From contig NZ_WUEH01000008.1 of the NCBI RefSeq assembly GCF_010468615.1, positions 62,001 to 126,000 on the forward strand: a stretch of 64,000 bases of DNA, written 5' to 3'. The position numbers and the translations under genes were made by a program. Below, one piece after another: positions 43,125 through 51,908 of this stretch. This stretch comes from Pseudodesulfovibrio sp. JC047 (lineage in GTDB: Bacteria > Desulfobacterota > Desulfovibrionia > Desulfovibrionales > Desulfovibrionaceae). How positions within the stretch are numbered: position 1 is the first letter of the stretch; each line of letters opens with the position of its first letter. The notes below the pieces were generated by a model. It made no database searches. It was not told the DNA's origin and saw only the letters and a list, made by a program, of their open reading frames with translations.

Positions 43125-44348
43125 ATGGATACTCTTTTTGCCGAACTGGATAAACAGACAGAAACCGTTGTTGATCTTGAAACACGACTTACGGCCATCC
43201 CCGCTCTCGGACCAATGAATGGTGGAGACGGAGAAAAAGATAAGGCTGATTTCCTTATCGCTCATCTCAAATCCATGGGCATTGAGGATATCCGTGAATA
43301 CAACGCTCCTGCTTCGGATGTTTCCTGTGGATACCGTCCGAACGTCGTTGCTGTCATTCCTGGCAAAAACACCCAAAAAACGTTGTGGGTTATCTCCCAC
43401 ATCGACATCGTGCCCCCGGGCGATTTGACCTTGTGGGATACCGATCCGTACACCGTTGTCCGAGATGGCGACAAGGTGATTGGTCGTGGCGTCGAAGATA
43501 ATCAGCAGGGTATTGTTTCATCGCTGTTGACAGCGCAGGCCTTGCTTGACCTGAAAGTCACCCCCGAAGTGAATTACGGAATGATTTTTGTCGCCGACGA
43601 AGAAACGGGAAGTGGTTACGGCCTTGAATATCTCGTTAATGAACACGAAGATATCTTTTCAAAAAATGATTATTTTCTTGTGCCGGACTGCGGTGAACCG
43701 TCTTCAGAAATGGTCGAAGTCGCTGAAAAGTCAATGTTTTGGTTGAAGGTTATTGTTGAGGGACAACAATGCCACGCGTCCTCTCCAGATCAGGGAATAA
43801 ATTCATTGGTTGCGGCTTCCGATTTCATCTTGCGCGTCAAGGAACTGGAAAAAATTTATGATGCCGAAGATCCGATTTTTAATCCGGCACGATCGACGTT
43901 TCAGCCGACCATGAAAGAAGCGAATGTCGCCAATATCAACACCCTTCCCGGCCGTGATATTTTTTATATCGATTGCCGAGTCATGCCGGAATACGATATT
44001 CAGGATGTCATGGAAACGATCAAAGGATTTGGTACCGAAGTCGAAAAGGGACACGGTGTCACCATTTCTTATGAGATGGTTCAAGCGGAACAGGCCGCTC
44101 CGGCCACACCTGTTGACAGTGAGATTGTGGTCAAAGCCATTCAATCCATCAAAAAAGTGTATAACAACAATCCGCGTACAGCCGGTGTTGGCGGCGGGAC
44201 TGTTGCCGCAATCCTGCGCCGCAAGGACTATCAGGCTGTTGTCTGGGCAACCTTGAATCATTGCGCACATCAGCCCAACGAGTGGGCATCCATTCAAAAT
44301 ACCATTAATGATGCTAAAGTCATTGGTGATATTTTGTTGACCAAATAG
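43125..44348 (+). CDS. M20 family metallo-hydrolase
   Basis: The 407-residue enzyme belongs to the M20 zinc peptidases/deacylases. Metal-site residues are seen in '[16 protein letters not shown]', '[16 protein letters not shown]', catalytic '[11 protein letters not shown]', '[11 protein letters not shown]' and the late '[14 protein letters not shown]'. The dimerisation domain is inserted after '[18 protein letters not shown]'. It resembles the YgeY/ArgE/DapE group, which removes acyl or peptide bonds from amino acids; the substrate is not clear. GGAGG lies 7 nt before ATG. mnmG follows after 17 bp. Confidence 0.85.
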   Translation: MDTLFAELDKQTETVVDLETRLTAIPALGPMNGGDGEKDKADFLIAHLKSMGIEDIREYNAPASDVSCGYRPNVVAVIPGKNTQKTLWVISHIDIVPPGDLTLWDTDPYTVVRDGDKVIGRGVEDNQQGIVSSLLTAQALLDLKVTPEVNYGMIFVADEETGSGYGLEYLVNEHEDIFSKNDYFLVPDCGEPSSEMVEVAEKSMFWLKVIVEGQQCHASSPDQGINSLVAASDFILRVKELEKIYDAEDPIFNPARSTFQPTMKEANVANINTLPGRDIFYIDCRVMPEYDIQDVMETIKGFGTEVEKGHGVTISYEMVQAEQAAPATPVDSEIVVKAIQSIKKVYNNNPRTAGVGGGTVAAILRRKDYQAVVWATLNHCAHQPNEWASIQNTINDAKVIGDILLTK

Positions 44349-44365
44349 CTCGAAACGGACACTCA

Positions 44366-46249
44366 ATGCAGCGTAAAGCCCCTTTTCCGAATCAATTTGA
44401 CCTTATTGTCGTGGGAGCAGGTCATGCCGGTTGTGAAGCCGCCATGGCCGCTGCCCGACTCGGACTGAAAACGCTGCTGTTGACCATCAATGCAGATAGA
44501 ATCGGTCACTTGTCCTGTAATCCGGCTATTGGCGGGCTTGCCAAGGGCCACATGGTCAAGGAGATCGATGCGCTTGGTGGCATGATGGGTTTATGGGCCG
44601 ATGCCGCGGGTATCCAGTTTCGTCTTCTCAATACCCGTAAAGGTCCGGCAGTTCGATCCAGTCGTGCCCAGATTGATCGTGCCGAGTACATGCGTGTGGT
44701 GCAACGGTCCATTTTCTCACAAGAGAATTTGTGGGTTTTCCAAGACACAGGTGCTGCCGTTCTGACCAAAAATGGACGGGTTAGTGGTGTCAAAACAGAA
44801 CTTGGTGAAGTGCTACCGACTCGCTCGGTCCTTTTGACAACCGGAACATTTTTGCATGGTCTAATGCACATTGGGTTGGAGCACATCACAGGCGGTCGCA
44901 TGGGCGATCCTGCGTCCAACCAGTTGTCCGACAATCTTCGGGAGCTGGGATTTGAATTGGGACGACTCAAAACCGGCACCACGCCGAGACTTTTGAAAGA
45001 TTCCATCAACTTCGAGAAAATGCAGAAGCAGGAGGGAGATACTCCTCCTGCACCGTTCAGTTTTCGAAACAAGACCGTGCCCATGCCGCAGGTCCCCTGC
45101 TATCTGACCTATACCAACGAGCAGGCACACGAGGCCATTCGGTCCGGTTTTGATCGGTCGCCCATGTTCACCGGAATTATTGAAGGAACCGGTGCTCGAT
45201 ACTGTCCATCCATTGAAGATAAGGTGGCCCGATTTCCGGAAAAGACTCGGCATCAAATTTTCGTGGAACCCGAGGGCTTGGACAGCGCGGAAATGTACCC
45301 CAGTGGTATTCCCACCAGTCTGCCCTTTGATATCCAAAAAAAAATGGTTGCCGCCATTGTCGGACTGGAAAATGCGCAGATAGTCCGACCGGGCTATGCC
45401 ATTGAATATGATTTTGTCCCGCCCACCCAGCTCAAACCGACACTGGAAACTAAAAAAGTTCCGGGCCTCTATTGCGCCGGTCAAATCAATGGGACATCCG
45501 GGTACGAAGAAGCCGCAGCCCAAGGGCTGTGGGCAGCGATCAACGCGGCCAACCAACTTCTAGGACGCGAACCGTTCTTGTTATCCAGGGATCAGGCATA
45601 TATGGCTGTTTTGGTAGACGATCTCGTCACCAAGGGCACCGAAGAACCGTATCGGATGTTTACCTCCAGAGCCGAACACCGGCTTTTGTTGAGAGAAGGC
45701 AACGCAGACGAGCGATTGACTCCGTTGGGAAGAGATCTGGGCCTTGTTGATGACGACCAGTGGGCCATGTTTTCTACGAAACAAGCACATCTCCAGACAA
45801 CACTGGAAGCACTTCACTCTATTCGTATTCGGCCTAATGCGGCCACGCGATCCATAATAGAAAATCTTGGAGCCTCTGTCCCGGGTAAGGCTGTAGAATT
45901 AGCTGCCCTGCTGCGTCAGCCACAGATGGCGATAGAGAAACTGGATGTTTTCTATCCTGCCCTTGCCGATCTGGAAGACGATGTTCTGCGCGAAGCTGAA
46001 ACACAGGTTCGGTATGAAGGGTATCTGGTCAAACAGGCGGAACTGGTCAACAAATTCAAAACTTTGGAAAGCGTCCCTTTGCCGCATGATCTTGAATATT
46101 CACAGGTTTCAGGACTCACTCGCGAAGTTGTTGAAAAACTGACAGCCGTGCAACCCATCACGTTGGGCCAGGCAGGCCGAATTTCCGGCATCACGCCAGC
46201 GGCTTTGACGTGTCTCGAAGTCCATCTCAAAAAAATGGGACTCTTGTAG
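44366..46249 (+). CDS. mnmG: tRNA uridine-5-carboxymethylaminomethyl modification enzyme MnmG
   Basis: The 627-residue FAD protein works with MnmE to modify U34 of tRNAs reading two-codon boxes. '[20 protein letters not shown]' binds FAD, '[20 protein letters not shown]' is the GidA signature, '[20 protein letters not shown]', '[17 protein letters not shown]', '[20 protein letters not shown]' and '[20 protein letters not shown]' follow. The size is standard. No clear Shine-Dalgarno sequence precedes ATG 44366. Confidence 0.96.
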   Translation: MQRKAPFPNQFDLIVVGAGHAGCEAAMAAARLGLKTLLLTINADRIGHLSCNPAIGGLAKGHMVKEIDALGGMMGLWADAAGIQFRLLNTRKGPAVRSSRAQIDRAEYMRVVQRSIFSQENLWVFQDTGAAVLTKNGRVSGVKTELGEVLPTRSVLLTTGTFLHGLMHIGLEHITGGRMGDPASNQLSDNLRELGFELGRLKTGTTPRLLKDSINFEKMQKQEGDTPPAPFSFRNKTVPMPQVPCYLTYTNEQAHEAIRSGFDRSPMFTGIIEGTGARYCPSIEDKVARFPEKTRHQIFVEPEGLDSAEMYPSGIPTSLPFDIQKKMVAAIVGLENAQIVRPGYAIEYDFVPPTQLKPTLETKKVPGLYCAGQINGTSGYEEAAAQGLWAAINAANQLLGREPFLLSRDQAYMAVLVDDLVTKGTEEPYRMFTSRAEHRLLLREGNADERLTPLGRDLGLVDDDQWAMFSTKQAHLQTTLEALHSIRIRPNAATRSIIENLGASVPGKAVELAALLRQPQMAIEKLDVFYPALADLEDDVLREAETQVRYEGYLVKQAELVNKFKTLESVPLPHDLEYSQVSGLTREVVEKLTAVQPITLGQAGRISGITPAALTCLEVHLKKMGLL

Positions 46250-46269
46250 GACGGTATCGATTCGGTGTA

Positions 46270-46298
46270 TTGACACTGAGCAACTCTCTGTCTAAATA
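46270..46298 (+). promoter_or_regulatory. Candidate sigma70 promoter of corC-lnt
   Basis: TTGACA (46270-46275) and TAAATA (46293-46298) at 17-bp spacing, in the 130-bp gap between mnmG and the TTG start of corC. Confidence 0.38.
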
Positions 46299-46379
46299 CA
46301 AAGCATAGTATGAAGAAAACGCGAATGTGCGTTTTATCAAATATTCTTTGCATCGCAACCCATTTTAAGGAGTCTGGTC

Positions 46380-47201
46380 TTGGACGAAGGATCTGACAGT
46401 CGATTTTTTACCATTTTCAAAAAAGTATTCGGCACAAACGAACAACAAATCGAGGAACATATCCTTGATGCCAAGGCTGATGGAGAGCTTGAAAGCGAAG
46501 AAGTTTCCATGTTGCTCAACGTCTTGGAACTCGATGAAAAACAGGTCAAGGAAATCATGGTTCCACGCACAGATATGGTCTGTGCCGAGCTAGGCAGCTC
46601 AGTCAAGGACATCGCGACGCTCATCGCCACTCAAGGAGCACATTCCCGCATCCCGATTTTCAAGGAAACCAAAGACCACATTCTTGGCCTGGTTCATGCC
46701 AAAGACTTGTTGGAACCGCTTCTGCTCGGATTGGACAACACCCCCGTTGATACGCTCATGCGACCGCCTTTTTTCGTTCATGTTGAGGAACCTCTTGATG
46801 AAGTCCTCGCGGCACTCAAACGAGAAAGACTCCACATTGCCATTGTTCAGGACGAATATGGCGGAACGTCCGGTATGGTCACCATGGAAGATGTTCTGGA
46901 AGAAATCGTGGGCGAAATCGCTGATGAATATGACCAGGAACGCCCCATAGAGATTCAGGAATTTCCTGATGGATCCTATATTGTTTCCGGTCGTGTGCCG
47001 CTCGATGAAATCGGCGAACGGTGTTCTCTTGACCTCGAAAGTGAAGAAGTGGATTCCATTGGTGGATATATCGCCGATATGGCGGGACATATCCCGAAAC
47101 AAGGTGAATTCTACACGTTTGATAATCGACGGTTCACGGTGTTGGAAGCGGATGATCGACAGATTTGGTCCATCAAAATTGAACCTCTCGCTCACGAGTA
47201 A
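46380..47201 (+). CDS. Hemolysin/CorC family CBS-domain protein (TTG start)
   Basis: The 273-residue cytoplasmic protein lacks the DUF21 membrane domain and consists of a CBS pair ('EIMVPRTDMVCAELGS', 'HSRIPIFKETKDHILGLVHA', 'IAIVQDEYGGTSGMVTMEDV') and the C-terminal CorC_HlyC domain ('GSYIVSGRVPLDEIGE', 'SIGGYIADMAGHIPKQGE'). The start codon is TTG 46380, with AAGGAG 7 nt upstream (46367-46372). It is followed by lnt after 3 bp, the same corC-lnt pair as in Enterobacteria (ybeX-lnt). A link to Mg/Co efflux or to envelope functions is from family knowledge only. Confidence 0.9.
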   Translation: MDEGSDSRFFTIFKKVFGTNEQQIEEHILDAKADGELESEEVSMLLNVLELDEKQVKEIMVPRTDMVCAELGSSVKDIATLIATQGAHSRIPIFKETKDHILGLVHAKDLLEPLLLGLDNTPVDTLMRPPFFVHVEEPLDEVLAALKRERLHIAIVQDEYGGTSGMVTMEDVLEEIVGEIADEYDQERPIEIQEFPDGSYIVSGRVPLDEIGERCSLDLESEEVDSIGGYIADMAGHIPKQGEFYTFDNRRFTVLEADDRQIWSIKIEPLAHE

Positions 47202-47204
47202 ATC

Positions 47205-48722
47205 GTGCTCACACTGGTTCTTATCGCAACTGTCGGAGCGTGGATCGGGTTTGCCAACCCTATATTCCATTTTCCTGCGGCAGTCTTGGCCTTCCCTTTG
47301 GGGCTGACCTGGATTGCTCTGCGGGCTACATCCGGTAGAAAGGCCTTCCAATACGGCTGGTTGGCCGGGACTTTGGCGGTCACTGGGTGTTATTACTGGA
47401 TGGTTATCCCCATCCAGACCTATGGCGGGTTACCGTGGTTTCTGGCCCTGCCCTGTCCCGTCCTTTTGGCCGCTTTCATCAGTCTGTATTTCGCCCTTTT
47501 CTCGCTGGGAATGTATCATGCAGGCCGACAAATTGATGGTGTTCCTCTTTGTCTAACGGCAGGCTTTGCCTGGGCAACCATGGAAATGCTCATTGGTACG
47601 CTATTTTCCGGCTTTCCTTGGACCACACTGTCATCAGCATTCGCCTCGTGGCCTTTTGCCATTCAAGGCGCGTCAATTCTTGGCGCGTATGGTCTTTCCG
47701 GCGTGTTCGTCTCCTTAGCCGTTGCCTTGCTGTTGCTCAGCACCTACAGAAGTGTGCTCTGGTTCGCCCTCTGCCTGACAATTTGCCTGACAGGATTCGG
47801 ACTGCATCGAACAGTTTTTTTCGATGTCGGTGTTGCCGATTTCCCGATTTCATTGATTCAGGGAAATGTGGATCAAGGGAAAAAGTGGTCTCCTGAATAT
47901 CAGGAAACCACCGTTAAAAAGTATGCACGATTGACGCGTGATGCGGTTCAGCAATCAGCCCCGGTTCTCGCAATCTGGCCAGAAACGGCAATGCCCTTTT
48001 ATTTGCAGAACATGACCCCCTTGCGCGCACAGGTCGAGACCTTGACCAGAGAGGTTGATGTCGCCCTTATAACGGGGTCGCCAGCCTACCGTGTCACTGA
48101 TATGAAGACCAATACGTATGAGTTGCATAATCGAGCGTGGCTCATGGATACCACTGGCCGGACAACGCAATTTTACGACAAGGAGCATTTGGTCCCGTTT
48201 GGGGAATATATGCCCTTTGAGGAATGGATGCCCTTTGAAAAGTTGGTTCAGGCTGCGGGGAATTTTCGTCCGGGAAAAGAAAACCATCCTTTGAAGGTCA
48301 ATGGTATTTCCCTCGGGATGCTTATCTGCTATGAAGCCATATTCCCGGAATTGGCACAGAAACAAGTTGAACGGGGTGCGTCAATCCTTGTGAATATCAG
48401 TAATGACGCGTGGTTTGGGGACACCTCTGCTCCACAGCAGCATCTCAACCTCGCGATCATGCGCGCCGTTGAACAAGGACGTTGGTTGGCGAGAAGTACC
48501 AACACCGGCATTTCAGCGTTTATTGACCCAGTTGGACGAATCGCGGCCAAAGGGACGCAATTTCAGCCTGAAAGTGTGACCTTGAATGTTGCTCCGCTCA
48601 CGGCAAAGACATTTTATCATCAAAATGTCGGCAGCATAAATATATTCATATATATCATGACCATTGCCGCATTCGGATTTATCGGCTACATAGCCATTCG
48701 AGAGAAAGGAAATAGAAAATAA
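47205..48722 (+). CDS. lnt: Apolipoprotein N-acyltransferase
   Basis: The 505-residue inner-membrane enzyme adds the third acyl chain to lipoproteins. About six N-terminal spans are followed by a periplasmic nitrilase-like domain. The catalytic Glu, Lys and Cys are seen in 'AIWPETAMPFY', 'FYDKEHLVPFGEYMP' and 'GMLICYEAIFPEL', with 'NISNDAWFGDTSAPQQHL' and a final C-terminal span. GTG 47205 is the best start, 3 bp after corC. Its TAA stop overlaps the prfB ATG (TAATG). Confidence 0.93.
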   Translation: MLTLVLIATVGAWIGFANPIFHFPAAVLAFPLGLTWIALRATSGRKAFQYGWLAGTLAVTGCYYWMVIPIQTYGGLPWFLALPCPVLLAAFISLYFALFSLGMYHAGRQIDGVPLCLTAGFAWATMEMLIGTLFSGFPWTTLSSAFASWPFAIQGASILGAYGLSGVFVSLAVALLLLSTYRSVLWFALCLTICLTGFGLHRTVFFDVGVADFPISLIQGNVDQGKKWSPEYQETTVKKYARLTRDAVQQSAPVLAIWPETAMPFYLQNMTPLRAQVETLTREVDVALITGSPAYRVTDMKTNTYELHNRAWLMDTTGRTTQFYDKEHLVPFGEYMPFEEWMPFEKLVQAAGNFRPGKENHPLKVNGISLGMLICYEAIFPELAQKQVERGASILVNISNDAWFGDTSAPQQHLNLAIMRAVEQGRWLARSTNTGISAFIDPVGRIAAKGTQFQPESVTLNVAPLTAKTFYHQNVGSINIFIYIMTIAAFGFIGYIAIREKGNRK

Positions 48723-49841
48723 TGTTAGAATATCCCGAACTTAAAGCAGCTTCTCACGATCTTTTGGATCAATTTACAACACTTTGGGGGCGACTTTGAC
48801 TTTGCCCAGACCAAAGAACGGCTTGATGCCATAGAAAAAGAACTCTCCAAGCCCGGGGCCTGGGACAAGCCGGAAGCCCTCACACCTGTTCTCAAAGAAA
48901 AAAGTCAACTATCCACCAAGCTTGACATGTACGAAAAGTTGGCCGAGGCCAAAGAAGATCTTGAAGCATGGCTTGAATTGGCACAGGAATCCCCTGAGGA
49001 AGAATCGCTGGCCGCTTTGAACAGTCAGGTTCTTCTCCTGAAAGAACGACTGGCCGGGACGGAACTGGCGACCATGTTCGCTTTTGAGCATGACAAGAGT
49101 AACGCTATTCTTGAAATTCATCCGGGAGCCGGTGGCGTGGAATCCCAGGATTGGGCAGAGATGCTGTTGCGCATGTACAACCGATATGCCGAACGCAAGG
49201 GGTTCAAAGTATCCCAGCTTGATTTTCAAGCCGGGGAAGAAGCTGGCGTCAAATCCGTCACATTACAGATCGAAGGGCTGTTTGCCTATGGCCTGCTCAA
49301 GGGCGAGGCTGGTGTTCATCGATTGATTCGAATTTCTCCTTTTGATTCATCAGGCAGACGACACACCTCTTTTGCCTCGGTTGACGTGTATCCTGATTTG
49401 GATGATGATATTGAAATTGACGTCAAAGATGAAGATTTACGGGTGGATACCTTCCGATCAAGTGGTCCGGGAGGACAATCGGTCAACAAAACCAGTTCGG
49501 CTGTCCGCATTACGCATATTCCGACAGGTATCGTGGCCCAATGTCAAAACGAGAAGTCGCAGCATCGGAACAAGGCCACAGCTCTGCGTCTCTTGAAGGC
49601 CCGGCTCTACGAACAGGAGTTACAAAAAATCGAAGAAAGTCGCAGGCAGGATTACCAAGCCAAGGAAGCCATTGCCTGGGGAAGTCAGATTCGGACCTAT
49701 ACGCTTCAACCGTATCGTTTGGTCAAAGATCACCGTTCAAACAGCGAAAGCGGCAATGTTGACGCTTTCTTGGATGGAGATTTGGACGAAATGATCCGAA
49801 ACCACCTATTGTATATTCATGCCCAAGGAAAAAAAGATTAA
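48722..49841 (+). CDS. prfB: Peptide chain release factor 2 (programmed +1 frameshift)
   Basis: The gene is in two frames. ATG 48722 opens a 25-codon frame (MLEYPELKAASHDLLDQFTT...) ending at TGA 48797-48799; after a +1 shift the second frame, starting GAC 48798, runs 347 codons to the stop at 49841, giving 372 residues, close to E. coli RF2 (365). The tripeptide anticodon is 'RISPFDSSGRRHTSF' (SPF) and the hydrolysis loop is 'SSGPGGQSVNKTSSAVRI' (GGQ). RF2 reads UGA and UAA. The internal UGA makes synthesis self-limiting. The start overlaps lnt. Confidence 0.95.
48785..48800 (+). promoter_or_regulatory. prfB programmed frameshift site
   Basis: TGGGGG-CGA-CTT-TGA-C: an internal Shine-Dalgarno-like GGGGG, three bases of spacing, the slippery CTT and the stop TGA followed by C. 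This is the classical arrangement of bacterial RF2 genes. Confidence 0.95.
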
Positions 49842-50673
49842 TTTTTCGGAACAAGCTCTTGTTACTGAACTTTCCGAACTTCAGAAACAGTTGCGATGTT
49901 TGTACCAGACGCACCAGCCGTGCCCTGAGACAAACGGCATCTGTATTTTTCGTCTGCTCGAAAATTGTTCTCAGGAAAGATGGAATGAGCTGGCGGCCAA
50001 GCACGACCTGCGGCAATGGATGACAATTCCTCTCGAAAAAGCCCCTTTTCCACACCTTGAAAATCTTCAAAAAACACTGGAAAAATTAGCGTATCAGACC
50101 GATCATGACCCTCTGACAGGAGTGGCGAACCGACGCGCTTTCGACCGCATTCTGGATATTGAAATCGAACGCTCAAAGCGGGCAAAAACACCATTGTCTT
50201 TGGCTATTTTCGATCTTGATGATTTTAAATTGGTCAATGACACCTATGGTCATTCCAAAGGGGATGAGGTGTTGACGCGATTTGCCGACCATTTGCAGGC
50301 TTCAACCAGACGATACGATCTTGCCGCACGCTTTGGCGGCGAGGAATTCGCCTTGATTCTAGCCGGGTCCGGGGTGGTGAAGGCCTCTCAACTTTTACAA
50401 CGGCTTTTACATGAATTCGAACAGATAGAATTTCAGTCCGCAGACAAGAAAAAATCATTTAATGTCACCTGTTCTGTCGGCTTTACCTGTTTCAAAGGGG
50501 CCATGAACGTCACAGATAAAGACCTTGTTAATCTTGCGGATGAAGCCCTTTATGAAGCCAAAACGGCAGGCAAGAATCAAGTCAAAGTCTCACGATTGCC
50601 CTTTGTGGATGACGTACCAAACGAAACACTTGTCCAGGCAAACGAAAAACAATTTTTGTTTGGCGGGAAATAA
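49819..50673 (+). CDS. GGDEF-domain diguanylate cyclase
   Basis: The 284-residue protein has about 90 N-terminal residues of unrecognised sequence ending in a helix, then a full GGDEF domain: 'DHDPLTGVANRRAFDRIL', 'AIFDLDDFKLVNDTYGHSKG' and the active-site GGEEF in 'RFGGEEFALIL'. An inhibitory RxxD site (RRYD) lies five residues before it, so c-di-GMP feedback is expected. There is no membrane span, so the protein is cytoplasmic. ATG 49819 overlaps the end of prfB by 23 bp, coupling it to translation of RF2. The input signal is unknown; the N-terminal region has three cysteines (CLYQTHQPCPETNGIC). Confidence 0.88.
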   Translation: MPKEKKINFSEQALVTELSELQKQLRCLYQTHQPCPETNGICIFRLLENCSQERWNELAAKHDLRQWMTIPLEKAPFPHLENLQKTLEKLAYQTDHDPLTGVANRRAFDRILDIEIERSKRAKTPLSLAIFDLDDFKLVNDTYGHSKGDEVLTRFADHLQASTRRYDLAARFGGEEFALILAGSGVVKASQLLQRLLHEFEQIEFQSADKKKSFNVTCSVGFTCFKGAMNVTDKDLVNLADEALYEAKTAGKNQVKVSRLPFVDDVPNETLVQANEKQFLFGGK

Positions 50674-50685
50674 CGGAGATAGGCC

Positions 50686-51495
50686 ATGAATACAAACAAA
50701 ACCCTCAGCCTTGCCATCATGAGCGGTAAAGGTGGCGTGGGAAAAACTAATATTGTTCTCAATTTAGGATATGCCCTTCAGCAGGCTGATAATACGGCCG
50801 TCCTCATGGATTGTGATCTTGGTCTGGCAAATCTCGATGTACTGCTCGGCATTTCGCCCGAACTGAATTTGCGGGATCTACTTCAATCAGATGTTGATGC
50901 TGCCGATGTCCTCGTTCCAATAGAATCCGGTTTTGACATGCTCCCGGCAACCAGCGGTGTCCCTGAATTGGTTGAAATGGACGAGGACGTTCAAGATATT
51001 CTGTTCAAAAAACTCCTGACCATAGCAGGACGATATGATTACCTCATGCTCGATCTCGGGGCTGGAATCAGTCCGACGGTTTTGTCACTGGCAGCGTTGG
51101 CTCAACTTCGAGTCGTTGTCATTACCCCGGAACCGACCTCTTTGACCGACAGCTACGCGATGATAAAAGTTCTGACCACACACTATGGAATCAAGGACTT
51201 TCTTGTCGTGGTCAATCAAGCCTTAAGCGCGCAAGAAGCCCGACAAACATTCGATCGACTTGCTGCGGCCTGCAAGAATTTTTTGCATATTGAATTGCAA
51301 AACCTCGGTTTTGTGCACCAAGACACAACGTTGGTTGAATCGGTGCGACGCCAAACGCCGTTGATGAAATATGCTCCTAACGCTCCGGCCAGTAAGGATA
51401 TTTTCAGTCTTGCCAGAAAGATTATGCGATATCGAAAAGGCAATTCTGAACGAATCGCGGAACGACCAATTTTGAAAAAATTTCAAAGTGAATGA
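50686..51495 (+). CDS. MinD/ParA-type ATPase, FlhG-like
   Basis: The 269-residue ATPase has the deviant Walker A 'IMSGKGGVGKTNIVLNLG' (11-28), 'VLMDCDLGLANLDVLLG' and 'YDYLMLDLGAGISPTVLSLA', typical of FlhG (YlxH/FleN) and MinD. The GLANLDVLLG stretch is characteristic of FlhG, which sets flagellar number with FlhF. The C-terminal amphipathic helix is short and basic. It begins 12 bp after the diguanylate cyclase, suggesting a motility/polarity link, though flhF is not here. MinD or ParA roles remain possible. Confidence 0.82.
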   Translation: MNTNKTLSLAIMSGKGGVGKTNIVLNLGYALQQADNTAVLMDCDLGLANLDVLLGISPELNLRDLLQSDVDAADVLVPIESGFDMLPATSGVPELVEMDEDVQDILFKKLLTIAGRYDYLMLDLGAGISPTVLSLAALAQLRVVVITPEPTSLTDSYAMIKVLTTHYGIKDFLVVVNQALSAQEARQTFDRLAAACKNFLHIELQNLGFVHQDTTLVESVRRQTPLMKYAPNAPASKDIFSLARKIMRYRKGNSERIAERPILKKFQSE

Positions 51496-51510
51496 AAAGA
51501 TAAATAAAGG

Positions 51511-51540
51511 TTGACGAAAAGAGCCATTTTTCGGCATAGT
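51511..51540 (+). promoter_or_regulatory. Candidate sigma70 promoter of the HU/IHF-selenoprotein unit
   Basis: TTGACG (51511-51516) and CATAGT (51535-51540), 18-bp spacing, 92 bp before the HU/IHF start. Confidence 0.42.
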
Positions 51541-51631
51541 TAGTGAGAATTTTGGAGAGTGACATAATTTCCATTTTTTCGCAGAGCCTGAACATGGCTG
51601 TGCGATTCAAGCAAAGTTTCAGGGGGAAACT

Positions 51632-51907
51632 ATGAACAAGAGCGAATTAATCAAGGCTCTGTCGGAAGAAAAAAAAATGCACGTTGACGAGGCCACCAAA
51701 GTGGTCGGCGCTTTCGTCGATTCTGTCAAAGAAGCCTTGCGGCGCGGTGATCGTGTCGAGATCAGAGGTTTCGGCAGCTTCAAGATAAAAGACTATGAAG
51801 GCTATACCGGCCGCAATCCCAAGACCGGTACCGTTGTTCAGGTCAAACCTAAAAAACTTCCCTTCTTCCGTCCTGGTAAAGAGTTGAAAGAATTTATCAA
51901 CCAATAG
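51632..51907 (+). CDS. HU/IHF family DNA-binding protein
   Basis: The 91-residue protein starts MNKSELIKALSEEKKMHVDE and carries the HU/IHF arm 'IRGFGSFKIKDYEGYTGRNP' and 'PFFRPGKELKEFI'. The 'GRNPKTGT' hairpin with a proline at the tip is as in IHF and HU. It is only about 40 % like the HU at 38522-38794 by eye, so it is a paralogue, not a duplicate. AGGGGG lies 6 nt before ATG. The following exported protein gene starts 1 bp after its stop. Confidence 0.93.
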   Translation: MNKSELIKALSEEKKMHVDEATKVVGAFVDSVKEALRRGDRVEIRGFGSFKIKDYEGYTGRNPKTGTVVQVKPKKLPFFRPGKELKEFINQ

Positions 51908-51908
51908 G

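Noticed and set aside
48927-49841. prfB as a short gene starting at ATG 48927, or as a pseudogene with an early stop
   Set aside because: The classical RF2 frameshift site at 48785-48800 joins the two frames into a protein of the expected length.
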